A DNA stretch of 64,000 nt from Massilibacteroides sp. Lineage in GTDB: Bacteria > Bacteroidota > Bacteroidia > Bacteroidales > Tannerellaceae. The notes under the pieces were generated by a model. The model was not told the origin of the DNA, ran no database searches, and saw only the letters and a list, made by a program, of their open reading frames with translations. Below, one piece after another: positions 26,773-35,610 of this stretch (positions are counted from its first letter, which is position 1; the number at the start of each line of letters is the position of its first letter). The position numbers and the translations under genes were made by a program. Where the stretch lies: positions 1 through 64,000 of the forward strand of contig NZ_JAQWCQ010000015.1 of NCBI RefSeq assembly GCF_028705895.1, given 5' to 3'.

Positions 26773-28116
26773 ATGAAAAAAGAATATTTGATTTATCGTC
26801 TTTCTGAATTTGCAAAAGAATCAACAAAAATAGATAATGAACTATTTCCAAAATATGATGTAAAACGAGGGTTGCGTAATGAAGACGGAACCGGAGTTTT
26901 GGTTGGACTGACAAAAGTAGGAAATGTCGTAGGATATGAACGTTTACCGGAAGGAGGATTGAAAGCAATTCCCGGAAAATTGTTTTATCGCGGATACGAT
27001 GTGGAAGATTTAGCGCATGGGCTCATCAAAGAAAAACGATTTGGATTTGAGGAAGTTGCTTATTTGATGCTTTCTGCCAAATTGCCTGATAAAGAAGAAC
27101 TGGCTGCATTCAGAGAGTTATTGAATGATCATATGCCGCTTGAGCAAAAGACGAAAATGAATATTCTTGACCTTGAAGGACAAAATATAATGAATATCCT
27201 GGCTCGTTCAGTTCTGGAAATGTACACGTTCGATCCGAATCCGGATGATACCTCACGTGATAATCTCATTCGTCAGGCTATTGAGTTGATCTCCAAGTTC
27301 CCGACAATTATAGCTTATGCATATAATATCTATCGTCATAGTACACAAGGACGTTCCCTGCATATTCGTCACCCGCGTGAAAATGTGTCTCTTGCTGAGA
27401 ACTTCCTTTTCATGTTGCAAAAAGAATATACCGAATTAGATGCTCGTACCTTAGACTTGTTGCTTGTTCTGCAGGCTGAGCACGGTGGTGGTAATAACTC
27501 AACATTTACTGTTCGTGTAACCAGTTCGAGTGGAACGGATACCTACTCATCTATTGCAGCAGGTATCGGTTCGTTGAAAGGGCCGTTACATGGAGGAGCA
27601 AACATTCAGGTAGCTGATATGTTCCATCATTTGAAGGAAAATATTGAGGATTGGAAGAGTGTGGAAGAGATTGATACGTATTTTATGCGCATGTTAAATA
27701 AGGAAGCATATGATAAGACCGGTTTAATTTATGGGATCGGTCATGCGGTTTATACTATCTCTGATCCTCGTGCTATACTTCTGAAAGAATTGGCCAGAGA
27801 TTTGGCAAAGGAGAAAGGTCGAGATGTCGAATTTGCATTTCTTGAATTGTTAGAGGAGCGCGCAATTGAATGTTTTGCTAAATATAAAGGAACAAAAAAA
27901 CGTGTTTCCTCGAATGTTGACTTCTACTCAGGTTTTGTGTATGAAATGATCGGTTTGCCACAAGAAATATTCACGCCGTTATTTGCGATGGCACGTATCG
28001 TAGGTTGGATGGCGCATCGTATTGAGGAACTCACCTTTGACGGAAAACGTATCATTCGTCCTGCATACAAGAATGTTCTGGATGAACAAAAATACGTACC
28101 GTTGAAAAAAAGATAA
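26773..28116 (+). CDS. gltA: Citrate synthase
   Basis: 447-residue enzyme condensing oxaloacetate and acetyl-CoA to citrate. Catalytic regions visible are PLHGGANIQVADM with the first His near residue 275, GIGHAVYTISDPRA with the second near 321, and the Asp in SNVDFYSGFVYEMIG near 380. The long N-terminal part (LPEGGLKAIPGKLFYRGYDVEDL) fits the eukaryote-like type found in Bacteroidales. Last gene of acn-icd-gltA, followed by a strong terminator. Confidence 0.95.
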   Translation: MKKEYLIYRLSEFAKESTKIDNELFPKYDVKRGLRNEDGTGVLVGLTKVGNVVGYERLPEGGLKAIPGKLFYRGYDVEDLAHGLIKEKRFGFEEVAYLMLSAKLPDKEELAAFRELLNDHMPLEQKTKMNILDLEGQNIMNILARSVLEMYTFDPNPDDTSRDNLIRQAIELISKFPTIIAYAYNIYRHSTQGRSLHIRHPRENVSLAENFLFMLQKEYTELDARTLDLLLVLQAEHGGGNNSTFTVRVTSSSGTDTYSSIAAGIGSLKGPLHGGANIQVADMFHHLKENIEDWKSVEEIDTYFMRMLNKEAYDKTGLIYGIGHAVYTISDPRAILLKELARDLAKEKGRDVEFAFLELLEERAIECFAKYKGTKKRVSSNVDFYSGFVYEMIGLPQEIFTPLFAMARIVGWMAHRIEELTFDGKRIIRPAYKNVLDEQKYVPLKKR

Positions 28117-28130
28117 GATTAATAACATTA

Positions 28131-28171
28131 AAAAAGGCTATCATTTCCTGTTTGAGATGATAGCCTTTTTT
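28131..28171 (+). terminator. Rho-independent terminator of acn-icd-gltA
   Basis: A 14-bp stem: AAAAAGGCTATCAT pairs with ATGATAGCCTTTTT around the loop at about 28145-28155, then more T. The A-run before and T-run after make it potentially bidirectional, so it may also end the minus-strand DUF695 transcript beyond the MITE. Confidence 0.92.
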
Positions 28172-28176
28172 GTTTA

Positions 28177-28360
28177 AGAGCCTGTTTAAATTTTTATTCG
28201 TGGCTTCTTTCGTTTTATTTTTTGTTTAGTTGTATATCCGCATGAATGAACATAGCGGGCTATGTGATTGAATGCGGAGATGCAGATAAGCAAAAAAGAA
28301 GACGAAAGAAGACCGAAACAAGCCCTCAAGAAATATCCTATAAAAATTTAAACAAGCTCT
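28177..28360. mobile_element. 184-bp MITE with ends matching the IS5-family element
   Basis: Left end 28177-28196 (AGAGCCTGTTTAAATTTTTA) and right end 28341-28360 are inverted repeats with one mismatch in 20, flanked by TA on both sides (28175-28176 and 28361-28362). The outer 18 bases of the left end equal those of the IS right end at 478-495. The inside is also a fold-back: CTTCTTTCGT near 28205 recurs inverted near 28300-28309, CCGCAT (28238-28243) pairs with ATGCGG (28272-28277), and ACATAGC/GCTATGT (28250-28265) forms the centre. There is no coding capacity. It is probably mobilised by the transposase of the related IS. Confidence 0.88.
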
Positions 28361-28797
28361 TAGTCTTGTCTCCATTCTTTCATTTCGTACATATCAAGAT
28401 ATTCTTCCCATTCGGGATCATGTTCTGTGTAAATGGTTATTGGTAATAATTCAAAAGGAGCAAGAGCTTCATTTAATCGTTCCCCAAATACTCGAACATT
28501 GCGTGCATAGAATACCCATACCCTCTCCCCATCTCCAGAATAGACTGCCGTCATTATGGCCAATTTGTCTTTTTCCATGATCTTTTGGAGGGCAACCTCT
28601 ACGTCTTCCATTTGTTTACCAACCGGTTCTGTTACCATTCCTCTCTCGTCCGGTTCGTACTTCCATGTAATTTCTATTCGGTCTTTCAACTTTCCACTGG
28701 ATGCAAATTCGGCCAATTCATCCCGACCTAAAACCGAGATGATCTGTCCCGTTTCACTTTGGGATAAAGCCGTAAACCATTCGTTACTTAATCTCAT
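28360..28797 (-). CDS. DUF695-family protein
   Basis: 145-residue cytoplasmic protein without signal peptide or membrane span. Acidic; the resemblance to DUF695 rests on the middle block AIMTAVYSGDGERVWVFYARN and the ending ITIYTEHDPEWEEYLDMYEM. Family function is unknown. The start ATG lies 1 base before the stop of the upstream SBF transporter gene, so they are co-transcribed. The stop TAA is formed from the MITE target TA plus the terminal base of the MITE; without the element the same codon would also read TAA, so the protein is unchanged. Confidence 0.78.
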   Translation of the reverse strand: MRLSNEWFTALSQSETGQIISVLGRDELAEFASSGKLKDRIEITWKYEPDERGMVTEPVGKQMEDVEVALQKIMEKDKLAIMTAVYSGDGERVWVFYARNVRVFGERLNEALAPFELLPITIYTEHDPEWEEYLDMYEMKEWRQD

Positions 28798-28798
28798 A

Positions 28799-29704
28799 TT
28801 ATTCTTGTTTTGTTATTGCTTTTCTCCCTCTCAACCATAATTGGTATGAGTTGATAATATTCTGCCATAGCACATAGGCCGCCGGAGCTACAGACGAGAT
28901 CGGATTAAGATAAACCTGAGCCATCCAGATTGCAAGAATTGTGTTCTTTTGTCCCAACCCTTGTCCGGATGATACGGGATCGCCGTACTTACGTCCGATT
29001 TTTCTGCCTAATAAAAACTGGCCACAACAGATAATAAGCGCTACAACGGCACAACCGATCTCTATAAAATAATCCGCATTGTTCTGTTCAACTAAAAATT
29101 TGACAGTTCGTCCCGTCACAATGATTAATGCCACAGCCCAAAGATAAAAGGAAAGTTGATGTATGCGTATAATCCGTTCGTGTAATTTGGGTATTCCATA
29201 ACGAATAACCCAGGCAAGCACGAGAGGAAGTATAAGAATTGGTCCTACCTGACTGCAAATAAAAATAACGGAATCAATGAATGGCATTTCTGTATAGGAA
29301 CCTATAAGCGGGAATAAAACAGGTACGGCAAGAGCAACTGCAATATTGCAGAATAAGAGATAGCTGGTCAGAAAAGCAACACTTCCGCCAAGCATCCCCG
29401 TAATAACAGCTGCGGCAGTAGCCGTAGGTGCTAAAACACAAATCATCGCTCCTTGCGCAATCACCGGATCAATCTTGTAACAAGCCGCATAGGCAAGTAA
29501 GGCTCCTCCGATTTGAACGAACAGAAGCTTTCCATGCGCGGGATGAAAACGAATTTCTCTCGGGGATAATTTGCAGAAAGTAAGAAGCAGCATAAAGAAA
29601 ATCAGATAAGGAGTGAGGATAGACAACTTTCCGCTGATGGGATAAGTTACGGCTCCGGTGATCATTGCCAATGGCAACATCCAGTTTTTAATAAATTTCA
29701 GCAC
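28799..29704 (-). CDS. SBF-family transporter (bile acid:sodium symporter superfamily)
   Basis: About 301 residues with nine or ten hydrophobic spans (for example NWMLPLAMITGAVTYPI, GAMICVLAPTATAAAVITG, PILILPLVLAWVI). The family motif GLGQKNTILAIWMAQVYLNP lies near the C-terminus. Members move organic anions with sodium; bile acids are only one possible substrate. The frame extends to a TTG at 29737, but family members begin at LKFIKNW, so the GTG at 29704 is preferred; ATG at 29680 is also possible. Co-transcribed with the DUF695 gene. Confidence 0.85.
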   Translation of the reverse strand: MLKFIKNWMLPLAMITGAVTYPISGKLSILTPYLIFFMLLLTFCKLSPREIRFHPAHGKLLFVQIGGALLAYAACYKIDPVIAQGAMICVLAPTATAAAVITGMLGGSVAFLTSYLLFCNIAVALAVPVLFPLIGSYTEMPFIDSVIFICSQVGPILILPLVLAWVIRYGIPKLHERIIRIHQLSFYLWAVALIIVTGRTVKFLVEQNNADYFIEIGCAVVALIICCGQFLLGRKIGRKYGDPVSSGQGLGQKNTILAIWMAQVYLNPISSVAPAAYVLWQNIINSYQLWLRGRKAITKQE

Positions 29705-29734
29705 AGGCAGATGTTTTATTCGTATGCAAAGTAA

Positions 29735-29767
29735 CAAAAAAACCGGCGTTGCTCAAACAACCCGGTT
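29735..29767 (-). terminator. Rho-independent terminator after the NagB-like/PIG-L gene
   Basis: On the minus strand AACCGG pairs with CCGGTT (29741-29746 and 29762-29767), then GTTG with CAAC, with one bulged base and a 6-base loop; a T-run follows. It overlaps the upstream frame extension of the SBF gene, supporting the shorter SBF start. Confidence 0.8.
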
Positions 29768-29795
29768 CTTTCATGTTTATTATATGTTTTATCTT

Positions 29796-31787
29796 TTACC
29801 GCAAAGGTATATACTGAACGAAAGCCTCAATTGCTTCATAAGCAGCAAGTCCTAAGTCTCTGTACAGATCGGCTGTTGCACGGTTGCGATCTTCTGCACG
29901 TTGCCAGAACAAGCGTTCGTCGTCTCCGAGGAACGGTGCGCTTTCGGCTTGCGACTGATGCTTCAGGATAGCAATACGTTTCAGGCGTAACTCTTCCGGA
30001 CTGATAGGCACGGCCATCTCAATGTGGTCCATTTCCCATTCTGCCCAGGCACCGCGATACATCCATATACGACATTCTTTCATCCATGCATCATCCTTCA
30101 TTTCATCAATGGCAGCAAGAATAGCATCCAGACAAACCTTGTGCGTTCCATGTGGGTCGGCTAAGTCTCCCGCAACAAATATTTGATGAGGCTTAATATC
30201 TTCAATAAATTTCTTGATAATATCTTTATCTTTTTCACTGATGTCATTCTTCTTAACCAATCCGGTTTCATAGAACGGAAGATCAAGGAAGTGGATATGA
30301 TCATCTCTCGTGATACCTGAATGACGCGCACCTGCACGTGCTTCCTCACGGCGGATTGTTCCTTTCATAAAGAGAACATCTTTATGTTCCGGTACGCCTT
30401 CTACTTTTTCATTTCTTAGATAATACAGTATATCTTCGGCTTTTTCGGCTACCGGATTACTGCCCGGTGCATATTTTGCACATACATCTCTCAGATATTC
30501 GCAATAACGGATCACTTCGTCGTCGCCTACTGCAATATTACCTGAAGTTTGGTATGCTACATGTACATCATGTTTCTGATCACACAACCTGCGGAATGTT
30601 CCTCCCATAGAGATTACGTCGTCATCAGGGTGCGGGCTAAAGATAATCACACGTTTGGGATATGGGTTGGCACGTTCCGGACGATTAGAATCGTCGGCAT
30701 TGGGCTTTCCTCCCGGCCATCCTGTGATTGTGTGTTGTATATCATTGAATATTTTGATGTTCACATTATAAGCGGACCCGTATAAAGCCAATAATTCGCC
30801 TAATCCATGTTCACTGTAATCCTTATTTGTTAACTTAAGTATGGGTTTACCGGTCAATTGACAAAGCCATACAATAGCGCGACGGATTAATTTGTTGTCC
30901 CATTCACAACTTGTCACTAACCACGGACGACTGATACGTGTCAGTTGCGAAGCTGCAGACAAGTCGATCGCCACACGGGCTTTAGGAACAACTGTCTGTA
31001 AAAACGTAGCAGGGAATGTGTCGCTAACTTTGCCCTCTACCGTTTCATATATTAATTGAGACTTGTTCTCACCCCATGCCATCAGAATAATATTCTTAGC
31101 AGCAAGGATTGTGCTCATTCCCATTGTTATAACACTTGCCGGAACATTCTCTATCGATTTGAATGTATTTGCGGCTTCTTTACGTGCATCGTTGTCTAAC
31201 AGAACTAAACGAGTACGAAGAGAAGGTGTAGATCCTGGAGCGTTGAATCCGATATTTCCGGCATGACCAACTCCTAAAAGGATATAATCAAGGCCTCCGG
31301 CTTCTATAATCTGATTTTCATATTGACTGCAAAACTCAGATGTGGCATCTTTCGACATGAATCCGTCCGGAGTATAAATATTAGCCGGATCAATATCAAC
31401 ATGATCAAGCAAAGCATCTTTCAAAAAAGCAATATTGCTATTTGCTTCTGAAACCAAAGGGTAGAATTCGTAAACATTAAATACGATTACATTCTTAAAG
31501 CTTAAATCTTCTTTTTTGTGCAGCCTGATTAATTCTTTAAAGACGCTTTGAGGAGAACGTCCTCCGGGCAGAGCTAATACAAACTTCTTTCCTTCCGCTT
31601 GCTTTTTGCGGATTTCGGCTGCGATTTGTTTGGCGATAGTTACTGATCCCTCATCGGCCGACTCATAAATAGAGGTGGGGATCTTTTCGAAACGCGTCAA
31701 CACGGAGAGTTCATATGCATTCTCCGGACGGTAATACCGGGTTGGAATACGCGTCAGTGTGATCTGTGAACTAAGGTTCGTTTTCAT
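29796..31787 (-). CDS. NagB-like domain fused to PIG-L/LmbE deacetylase domain
   Basis: 663-residue fusion, usually annotated glucosamine-6-phosphate deaminase. Residues about 35-290 follow NagB (FVLALPGGRSP, DHVDIDPANIYTPDG, GENKSQLIYETVEG). Compared with E. coli NagB, four catalytic positions differ: FNMDEY is FNVYEF (D72 to Y, near residue 104), and GNDGHIAFNEP is GHAGNIGFNAP (D141 to A, H143 to N, E148 to A, near 170-178). Deaminase activity is therefore unlikely. The C-terminal PIG-L domain has an intact metal motif, SPHPDDDVISMGG near residue 382, and DPHGTHKVCLDA near 548. The likely reaction is N-deacetylation of an amino-sugar compound, with the NagB-like part as binding or regulatory domain. 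Similar fusions occur across Bacteroidales. Confidence 0.88.
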   Translation of the reverse strand: MKTNLSSQITLTRIPTRYYRPENAYELSVLTRFEKIPTSIYESADEGSVTIAKQIAAEIRKKQAEGKKFVLALPGGRSPQSVFKELIRLHKKEDLSFKNVIVFNVYEFYPLVSEANSNIAFLKDALLDHVDIDPANIYTPDGFMSKDATSEFCSQYENQIIEAGGLDYILLGVGHAGNIGFNAPGSTPSLRTRLVLLDNDARKEAANTFKSIENVPASVITMGMSTILAAKNIILMAWGENKSQLIYETVEGKVSDTFPATFLQTVVPKARVAIDLSAASQLTRISRPWLVTSCEWDNKLIRRAIVWLCQLTGKPILKLTNKDYSEHGLGELLALYGSAYNVNIKIFNDIQHTITGWPGGKPNADDSNRPERANPYPKRVIIFSPHPDDDVISMGGTFRRLCDQKHDVHVAYQTSGNIAVGDDEVIRYCEYLRDVCAKYAPGSNPVAEKAEDILYYLRNEKVEGVPEHKDVLFMKGTIRREEARAGARHSGITRDDHIHFLDLPFYETGLVKKNDISEKDKDIIKKFIEDIKPHQIFVAGDLADPHGTHKVCLDAILAAIDEMKDDAWMKECRIWMYRGAWAEWEMDHIEMAVPISPEELRLKRIAILKHQSQAESAPFLGDDERLFWQRAEDRNRATADLYRDLGLAAYEAIEAFVQYIPLR

Positions 31788-31869
31788 TATCCAGTGTTTA
31801 AGTTACAATTTTTATTATTTAAAAGACCGAATTGCAAATATAACGTTTTCTGCAGTACGTTCTACCTCC

Positions 31870-33807
31870 TTAATTGTTTAAAACTTCTAATTCTAACGTC
31901 AATTCAGTCCATTTTTCCATCGCGTCTGCCAATTGTTTCTTTAAGTTCCCGTATTCTGTGTAAAGAGATGTGTCTGATGCGCCTTCCGGTGTAGCGAGTT
32001 GTACTTCTATTTCTCCTATTTTAGATTCGGTATTTGTGATATGTTCTTCGCATTCAGCTATTGCCTTTTCGACTTTTCGTACAACTTTCGCCTGCTCTTT
32101 TCGCGCTTCATAAGAAAGTTTGTTTTCTGTGACTTTCTCATCGCCGAGCGATTTGCTTTCTCCTTGCGCTTGCGAATTACGTTCTAATTCTTGTAAACTA
32201 TCTACCTTTTTTCGCTCTAAGAACTCATAGATCCCCCCCAAATGTTCTACTATACGTTTGTTGCCGAATTCATAAACCTTATCAACCAACCCATCTAAGA
32301 ATTCACGGTCGTGAGAGACTAAGATAACTGTTCCGTCGAACTCTTTCAACGCATCTTTCAAAACATCTTTTGAACGCATGTCAAGATGATTGGTCGGCTC
32401 ATCAAGAATCAGTAGGTTAACCGGTTCCAGCAAAAGGCGGATCATAGCAAGACGACTCCTTTCTCCTCCCGAAAGTACACCTACCTTTTTGTCTGAGGCT
32501 TCTCCTCCAAACATAAAGGCTCCCAAAATATCTCTTATCTTAGTTCGTATATCACCTTGAGCAACGTAATCTATCGTGTCGAATACGGTAAGTTTTTCAT
32601 CTAATAGCTGTGCCTGGTTCTGTGCGAAATAGCCGATCTTTACATTGTGGCCGAGTTGCAATTTCCCTTCAAAGCCAATCTCATTCATGATACACTTGAC
32701 AAGCGTGGATTTACCCTCCCCGTTTTTTCCGACAAAAGCAACCTTGTCGCCCCGGTTGATTGTAAACGTTGCATGCTCAAAGACTAAGTGCTCCCCATAA
32801 CGTTTCGCTAAATTCTCTACGATTACCGGATATGAGCCCGATCTTGGAGCCGGAGGAAACTTAAGGCTGAGCATAGCGGTGTCCACGTCGTCCACTTCGA
32901 TACGTTCCACTTTCTCTAATTGTTTAATGCGGGATTGAACCTGCACCGCTTTTGTCGCTTTATAACGGAAGCGCTCAATAAAAGCTTCCGTATCCGCCAA
33001 TTTCTTTTGTTGATTTTCGAAAGCGCGAAGTTGCTGTTCGCGACGTTCACGGCGCAGTTCTACATAGTCCGAATATTTCGCCTTATAATCATAAATATGC
33101 CCTAACTCTATTTCAATCGTTCTGAAAGTAGTGTTGTCTATAAAAGCGCGGTCATGAGATACTAATATAACCGCATTGGCACGTGTCGAAATAAAATTTT
33201 CCAGCCATTGGATAGACTCGATATCAAGGTGGTTCGTCGGCTCATCGAGTAAAAGCACATCCGGTCTTTTCAATAATAATTTGGCTAACTCGATACGCAT
33301 ACGCCAGCCACCGCTAAATTCCGAAGTGGGGCGATCAAAATCCTCACGCATAAAACCCAGTCCCATCAACGTTCGTTCAAGTTCGGCATGAAAATTAGCC
33401 CCACCTTCCATTTGGAAAAGTTCGGAGAGATGTGTTACTTTTTCAATCAGAGCATGATAAGCATCAGATTCATAATCCGTACGCTCGGCTAACTCCAGAT
33501 TCATACGTTCAATATCCTGTTCCATTCGCCGGATATGTTCGAAGGCCAATTCAGCCTCTTCACGAACAGTCCGTAAATCCGACAACTGCATTTGTTGTGG
33601 CAGATAACCGATCGTAATATCTTTCGGAAGATGAACATTTCCTGATGTCGGAGCCTGTAATCCCGCAAAAATCTTTAACATCGTTGACTTTCCTGCACCA
33701 TTTTTCCCAACCAGCGCAATCCTGTCTTTTTTATTAACCACAAACGAAACATCATCAAAAAGCGTAAACCCGCCAAACTCTACCGTTAGTCCTTCTACCG
33801 ATACCAT
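31870..33807 (-). CDS. ABC-F family ribosome-associated ATPase
   Basis: 645 residues with two nucleotide-binding domains and no membrane spans, hence ABC-F (translation factor or antibiotic-protection group), not a transporter. Walker A motifs are GKNGAGKST near residue 36 and GKNGEGKST near 357; signatures are EFSGGWRMR and LSGGERSRL; both Walker B motifs end LDEPTNHLD. A linker between the domains is rich in charged residues (RRERREQQLRAFENQQKK), and a C-terminal coiled coil (about 555-645) is Uup/YdiF-like. Which ABC-F subgroup is unclear. Has its own promoter box at 33836. Confidence 0.92.
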   Translation of the reverse strand: MVSVEGLTVEFGGFTLFDDVSFVVNKKDRIALVGKNGAGKSTMLKIFAGLQAPTSGNVHLPKDITIGYLPQQMQLSDLRTVREEAELAFEHIRRMEQDIERMNLELAERTDYESDAYHALIEKVTHLSELFQMEGGANFHAELERTLMGLGFMREDFDRPTSEFSGGWRMRIELAKLLLKRPDVLLLDEPTNHLDIESIQWLENFISTRANAVILVSHDRAFIDNTTFRTIEIELGHIYDYKAKYSDYVELRRERREQQLRAFENQQKKLADTEAFIERFRYKATKAVQVQSRIKQLEKVERIEVDDVDTAMLSLKFPPAPRSGSYPVIVENLAKRYGEHLVFEHATFTINRGDKVAFVGKNGEGKSTLVKCIMNEIGFEGKLQLGHNVKIGYFAQNQAQLLDEKLTVFDTIDYVAQGDIRTKIRDILGAFMFGGEASDKKVGVLSGGERSRLAMIRLLLEPVNLLILDEPTNHLDMRSKDVLKDALKEFDGTVILVSHDREFLDGLVDKVYEFGNKRIVEHLGGIYEFLERKKVDSLQELERNSQAQGESKSLGDEKVTENKLSYEARKEQAKVVRKVEKAIAECEEHITNTESKIGEIEVQLATPEGASDTSLYTEYGNLKKQLADAMEKWTELTLELEVLNN

Positions 33808-33835
33808 ATCGTACTCTTCATTGTTTTATACTTTG

Positions 33836-33843
33836 CAAAGATA
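33836..33843 (-). promoter_or_regulatory. Putative ABC-F gene promoter (-7 box)
   Basis: The minus strand reads TATCTTTG, matching TAnnTTTG, 28 bases before the ATG. The 22-bp repeat array (33887-33977) starts about 45 bases further upstream. Confidence 0.5.
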
Positions 33844-33886
33844 CAATAAGTTCCATGTGTATCGTAGCATTACTCATATCCATTCC

Positions 33887-33977
33887 AAATTTAGAGGTAG
33901 GTCTAATCAAATTTAGAGGTAGGTCTAATCAAATTTAGAGGTAGGTGTAAATCAATTTAGAGGTAGGTGTAAATAAG
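33887..33977. repeat. 22-bp direct repeat array (4 units)
   Basis: Units 33887-33908 and 33909-33930 are identical (22 bases); 33931-33953 and 33954-33977 are close variants of 23-24 bases. The core is ATTTAGAGGTAGGT(C/G)TAA. They lie in the divergent region between the ABC-F and PAP2 genes. No spacers, so not a CRISPR array. Confidence 0.88.
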
Positions 33978-34054
33978 AAAATAAAGTAGGCGTTGACTTT
34001 TTCTGAAACATTAAATAGAAGTTCGTATCTTGCGGAGCCTTTAAAAAAGATATT

Positions 34055-34618
34055 ATGCAGCAACTTATTGAATTTGACAAACAATTATTTTTAGATATAA
34101 ACAAACTTCATACGCCGTTGCTGGATCCGGTAATGCTGTTTTTAAGTTCGTATGAGGCATGGGGAGTTATTGCTATTCTTATTGTTTTGTATGTTTTTTA
34201 CTCCAAAGATAAAGCATGGCGTTGGCCGGTACTCTGTTTTATGTTTCTTTCAGTCGCTTCTACAAATGCTTTGAATCAATTAGTGAAGATCACCATTGCC
34301 CGTCCTCGCCCTATTCATGAGGCGATATTTACCGACCTGATTCATTCGTTGGAAAAATATGATGCCAGTTATAGCTTTTTTTCGGCTCATTCGTCCAGTT
34401 CGTTTGCTTTGGCCGTTTTTGCATTGTTGGTTGTCAGGAAAAAGTTTTTTACAGTAATCGTCTTGTCGTGGGCTTTACTTGTGGGGTATAGCCGGATTTA
34501 TGTAGGGAAGCATTACCCGATAGATGTTGTTGTCGGTATTCTCTTTGGGGTATTGATGGCCGTAGTCTGGTGGAAAATCTATATGTATTATAAGAAAAGG
34601 AAAACTGAAATAAAATGA
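34055..34618 (+). CDS. PAP2-family membrane phosphatase
   Basis: 187 residues with about five membrane spans. The three-part phosphatase signature is present: KITIARPRP near residue 77, SAHSSSSFA near residue 108 with the catalytic His, and SRIYVGKHYPIDVV near residue 144 with the second His. Such proteins dephosphorylate undecaprenyl pyrophosphate or lipid A-type substrates in the inner membrane or periplasm; which one cannot be told. The stop overlaps the start of cutC by 4 bases (ATGA). Confidence 0.9.
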   Translation: MQQLIEFDKQLFLDINKLHTPLLDPVMLFLSSYEAWGVIAILIVLYVFYSKDKAWRWPVLCFMFLSVASTNALNQLVKITIARPRPIHEAIFTDLIHSLEKYDASYSFFSAHSSSSFALAVFALLVVRKKFFTVIVLSWALLVGYSRIYVGKHYPIDVVVGILFGVLMAVVWWKIYMYYKKRKTEIK

Positions 34619-35349
34619 AGAGAAGGATTATAGAGATCTGTGCAAATTCAGCACAAAGTTGTGTGGAAGCAGAACAAGGAGGTGCTGCTCGTGTTGAACT
34701 TTGTGCGGCTATTCCCGAAGGGGGAACAACTCCCAGCTACGGAGAGATAAAGGCTGCGCGGGAATTAACTTCCCGAATTGATATTAATATAATTATTCGT
34801 CCCCGTGGAGGTGATTTCCTATATACTCCCGCAGAAGTACGTTCTATGCTCTATGATATTGAAATGGCAAAGGAGTTAAAAGTACATGGTGTAGTGTTTG
34901 GTTGTCTGACTCCTGATGGAGATATTGATGTAACTTTATTAAAGCGTTTAATGGATGCCGCTAAACCCTTGTCGGTAACCTTTCATAGGGCATTTGACGT
35001 ATGCCGTAATCCTTTTCTGGCTCTTGAACAATTGATTGATGCGGGATGTGACCGTATCCTGACTTCCGGGCAGGAAAAAGATGCAGTGACGGGTATTCCA
35101 TTATTGGCCGAGTTAGTGAAACGTGCGGCAGGCCGAATCATCATTATGCCCGGTTGTGGGGTGCGTGAACAGAATATTGCACGGATTGAGGCGGAAACCG
35201 GAGCAACAGAGTTTCACACATCTGCACGTAGTGTTGTGCAGAGTAAAATGATTTATCGTAAAGAGCGGGTACCTATGGGGAGCAGTGCGGTGACGTCTGA
35301 GTTTGAGACAGTAGAAACCGACCGGAATAAGGTGGCGCTTTATTTGTAA
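34615..35349 (+). CDS. cutC: CutC family protein
   Basis: 244-residue TIM-barrel protein. Starts MKRRIIEICANSAQSC; conserved blocks include RVELCAAIPEGGTTPSYG, IIIRPRGGDFLY, GVVFGCLTPDG, TFHRAFDVC and RILTSGQ. The family is named for copper tolerance in E. coli, but a direct copper role is disputed. Overlaps the PAP2 gene by 4 bases, so translation is coupled. Confidence 0.94.
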   Translation: MKRRIIEICANSAQSCVEAEQGGAARVELCAAIPEGGTTPSYGEIKAARELTSRIDINIIIRPRGGDFLYTPAEVRSMLYDIEMAKELKVHGVVFGCLTPDGDIDVTLLKRLMDAAKPLSVTFHRAFDVCRNPFLALEQLIDAGCDRILTSGQEKDAVTGIPLLAELVKRAAGRIIIMPGCGVREQNIARIEAETGATEFHTSARSVVQSKMIYRKERVPMGSSAVTSEFETVETDRNKVALYL

Positions 35350-35400
35350 TATTCGGAAAATTTCTTATTTTTGATAGATTAATTATCTAAAAAGAAAAAC

Positions 35401-35601
35401 ATGGAAGAACGTAAACGATTGACTCGCTCGGTCAGAGATAAAATGATTGGCGGTGTTTGTGGAGGGATTGCGAAATATTTTGATCTGGATCCTACTTTGG
35501 TTCGTGTCGGCTATATTCTGCTTTCTATTTTTACGATATTTTCGGGTGTAATTGCCTATTTTATCCTTTGGCTTATTATACCTGTGGCAACTGATGAATA
35601 A
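35401..35601 (+). CDS. PspC-domain small membrane protein
   Basis: 66 residues: a cytoplasmic start RLTRSVRDKMIGGVCGGIAK, typical of PspC, then one hydrophobic span (VGYILLSIFTIFSGVIAYF). PspC-type proteins sense or stabilise membrane stress. Lies 51 bases after cutC and 9 bases before uvrB, probably in the same operon. Confidence 0.92.
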   Translation: MEERKRLTRSVRDKMIGGVCGGIAKYFDLDPTLVRVGYILLSIFTIFSGVIAYFILWLIIPVATDE

Positions 35602-35610
35602 AGAGTGTAA

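Noticed and set aside
29705..29737. TTG start for the SBF transporter
   Set aside because: The extra residues overlap a terminator of the upstream gene and do not match the family start.
29796..31787. Calling the fusion protein nagB
   Set aside because: Four catalytic residues of NagB are replaced, so the symbol would imply an activity that is unlikely.
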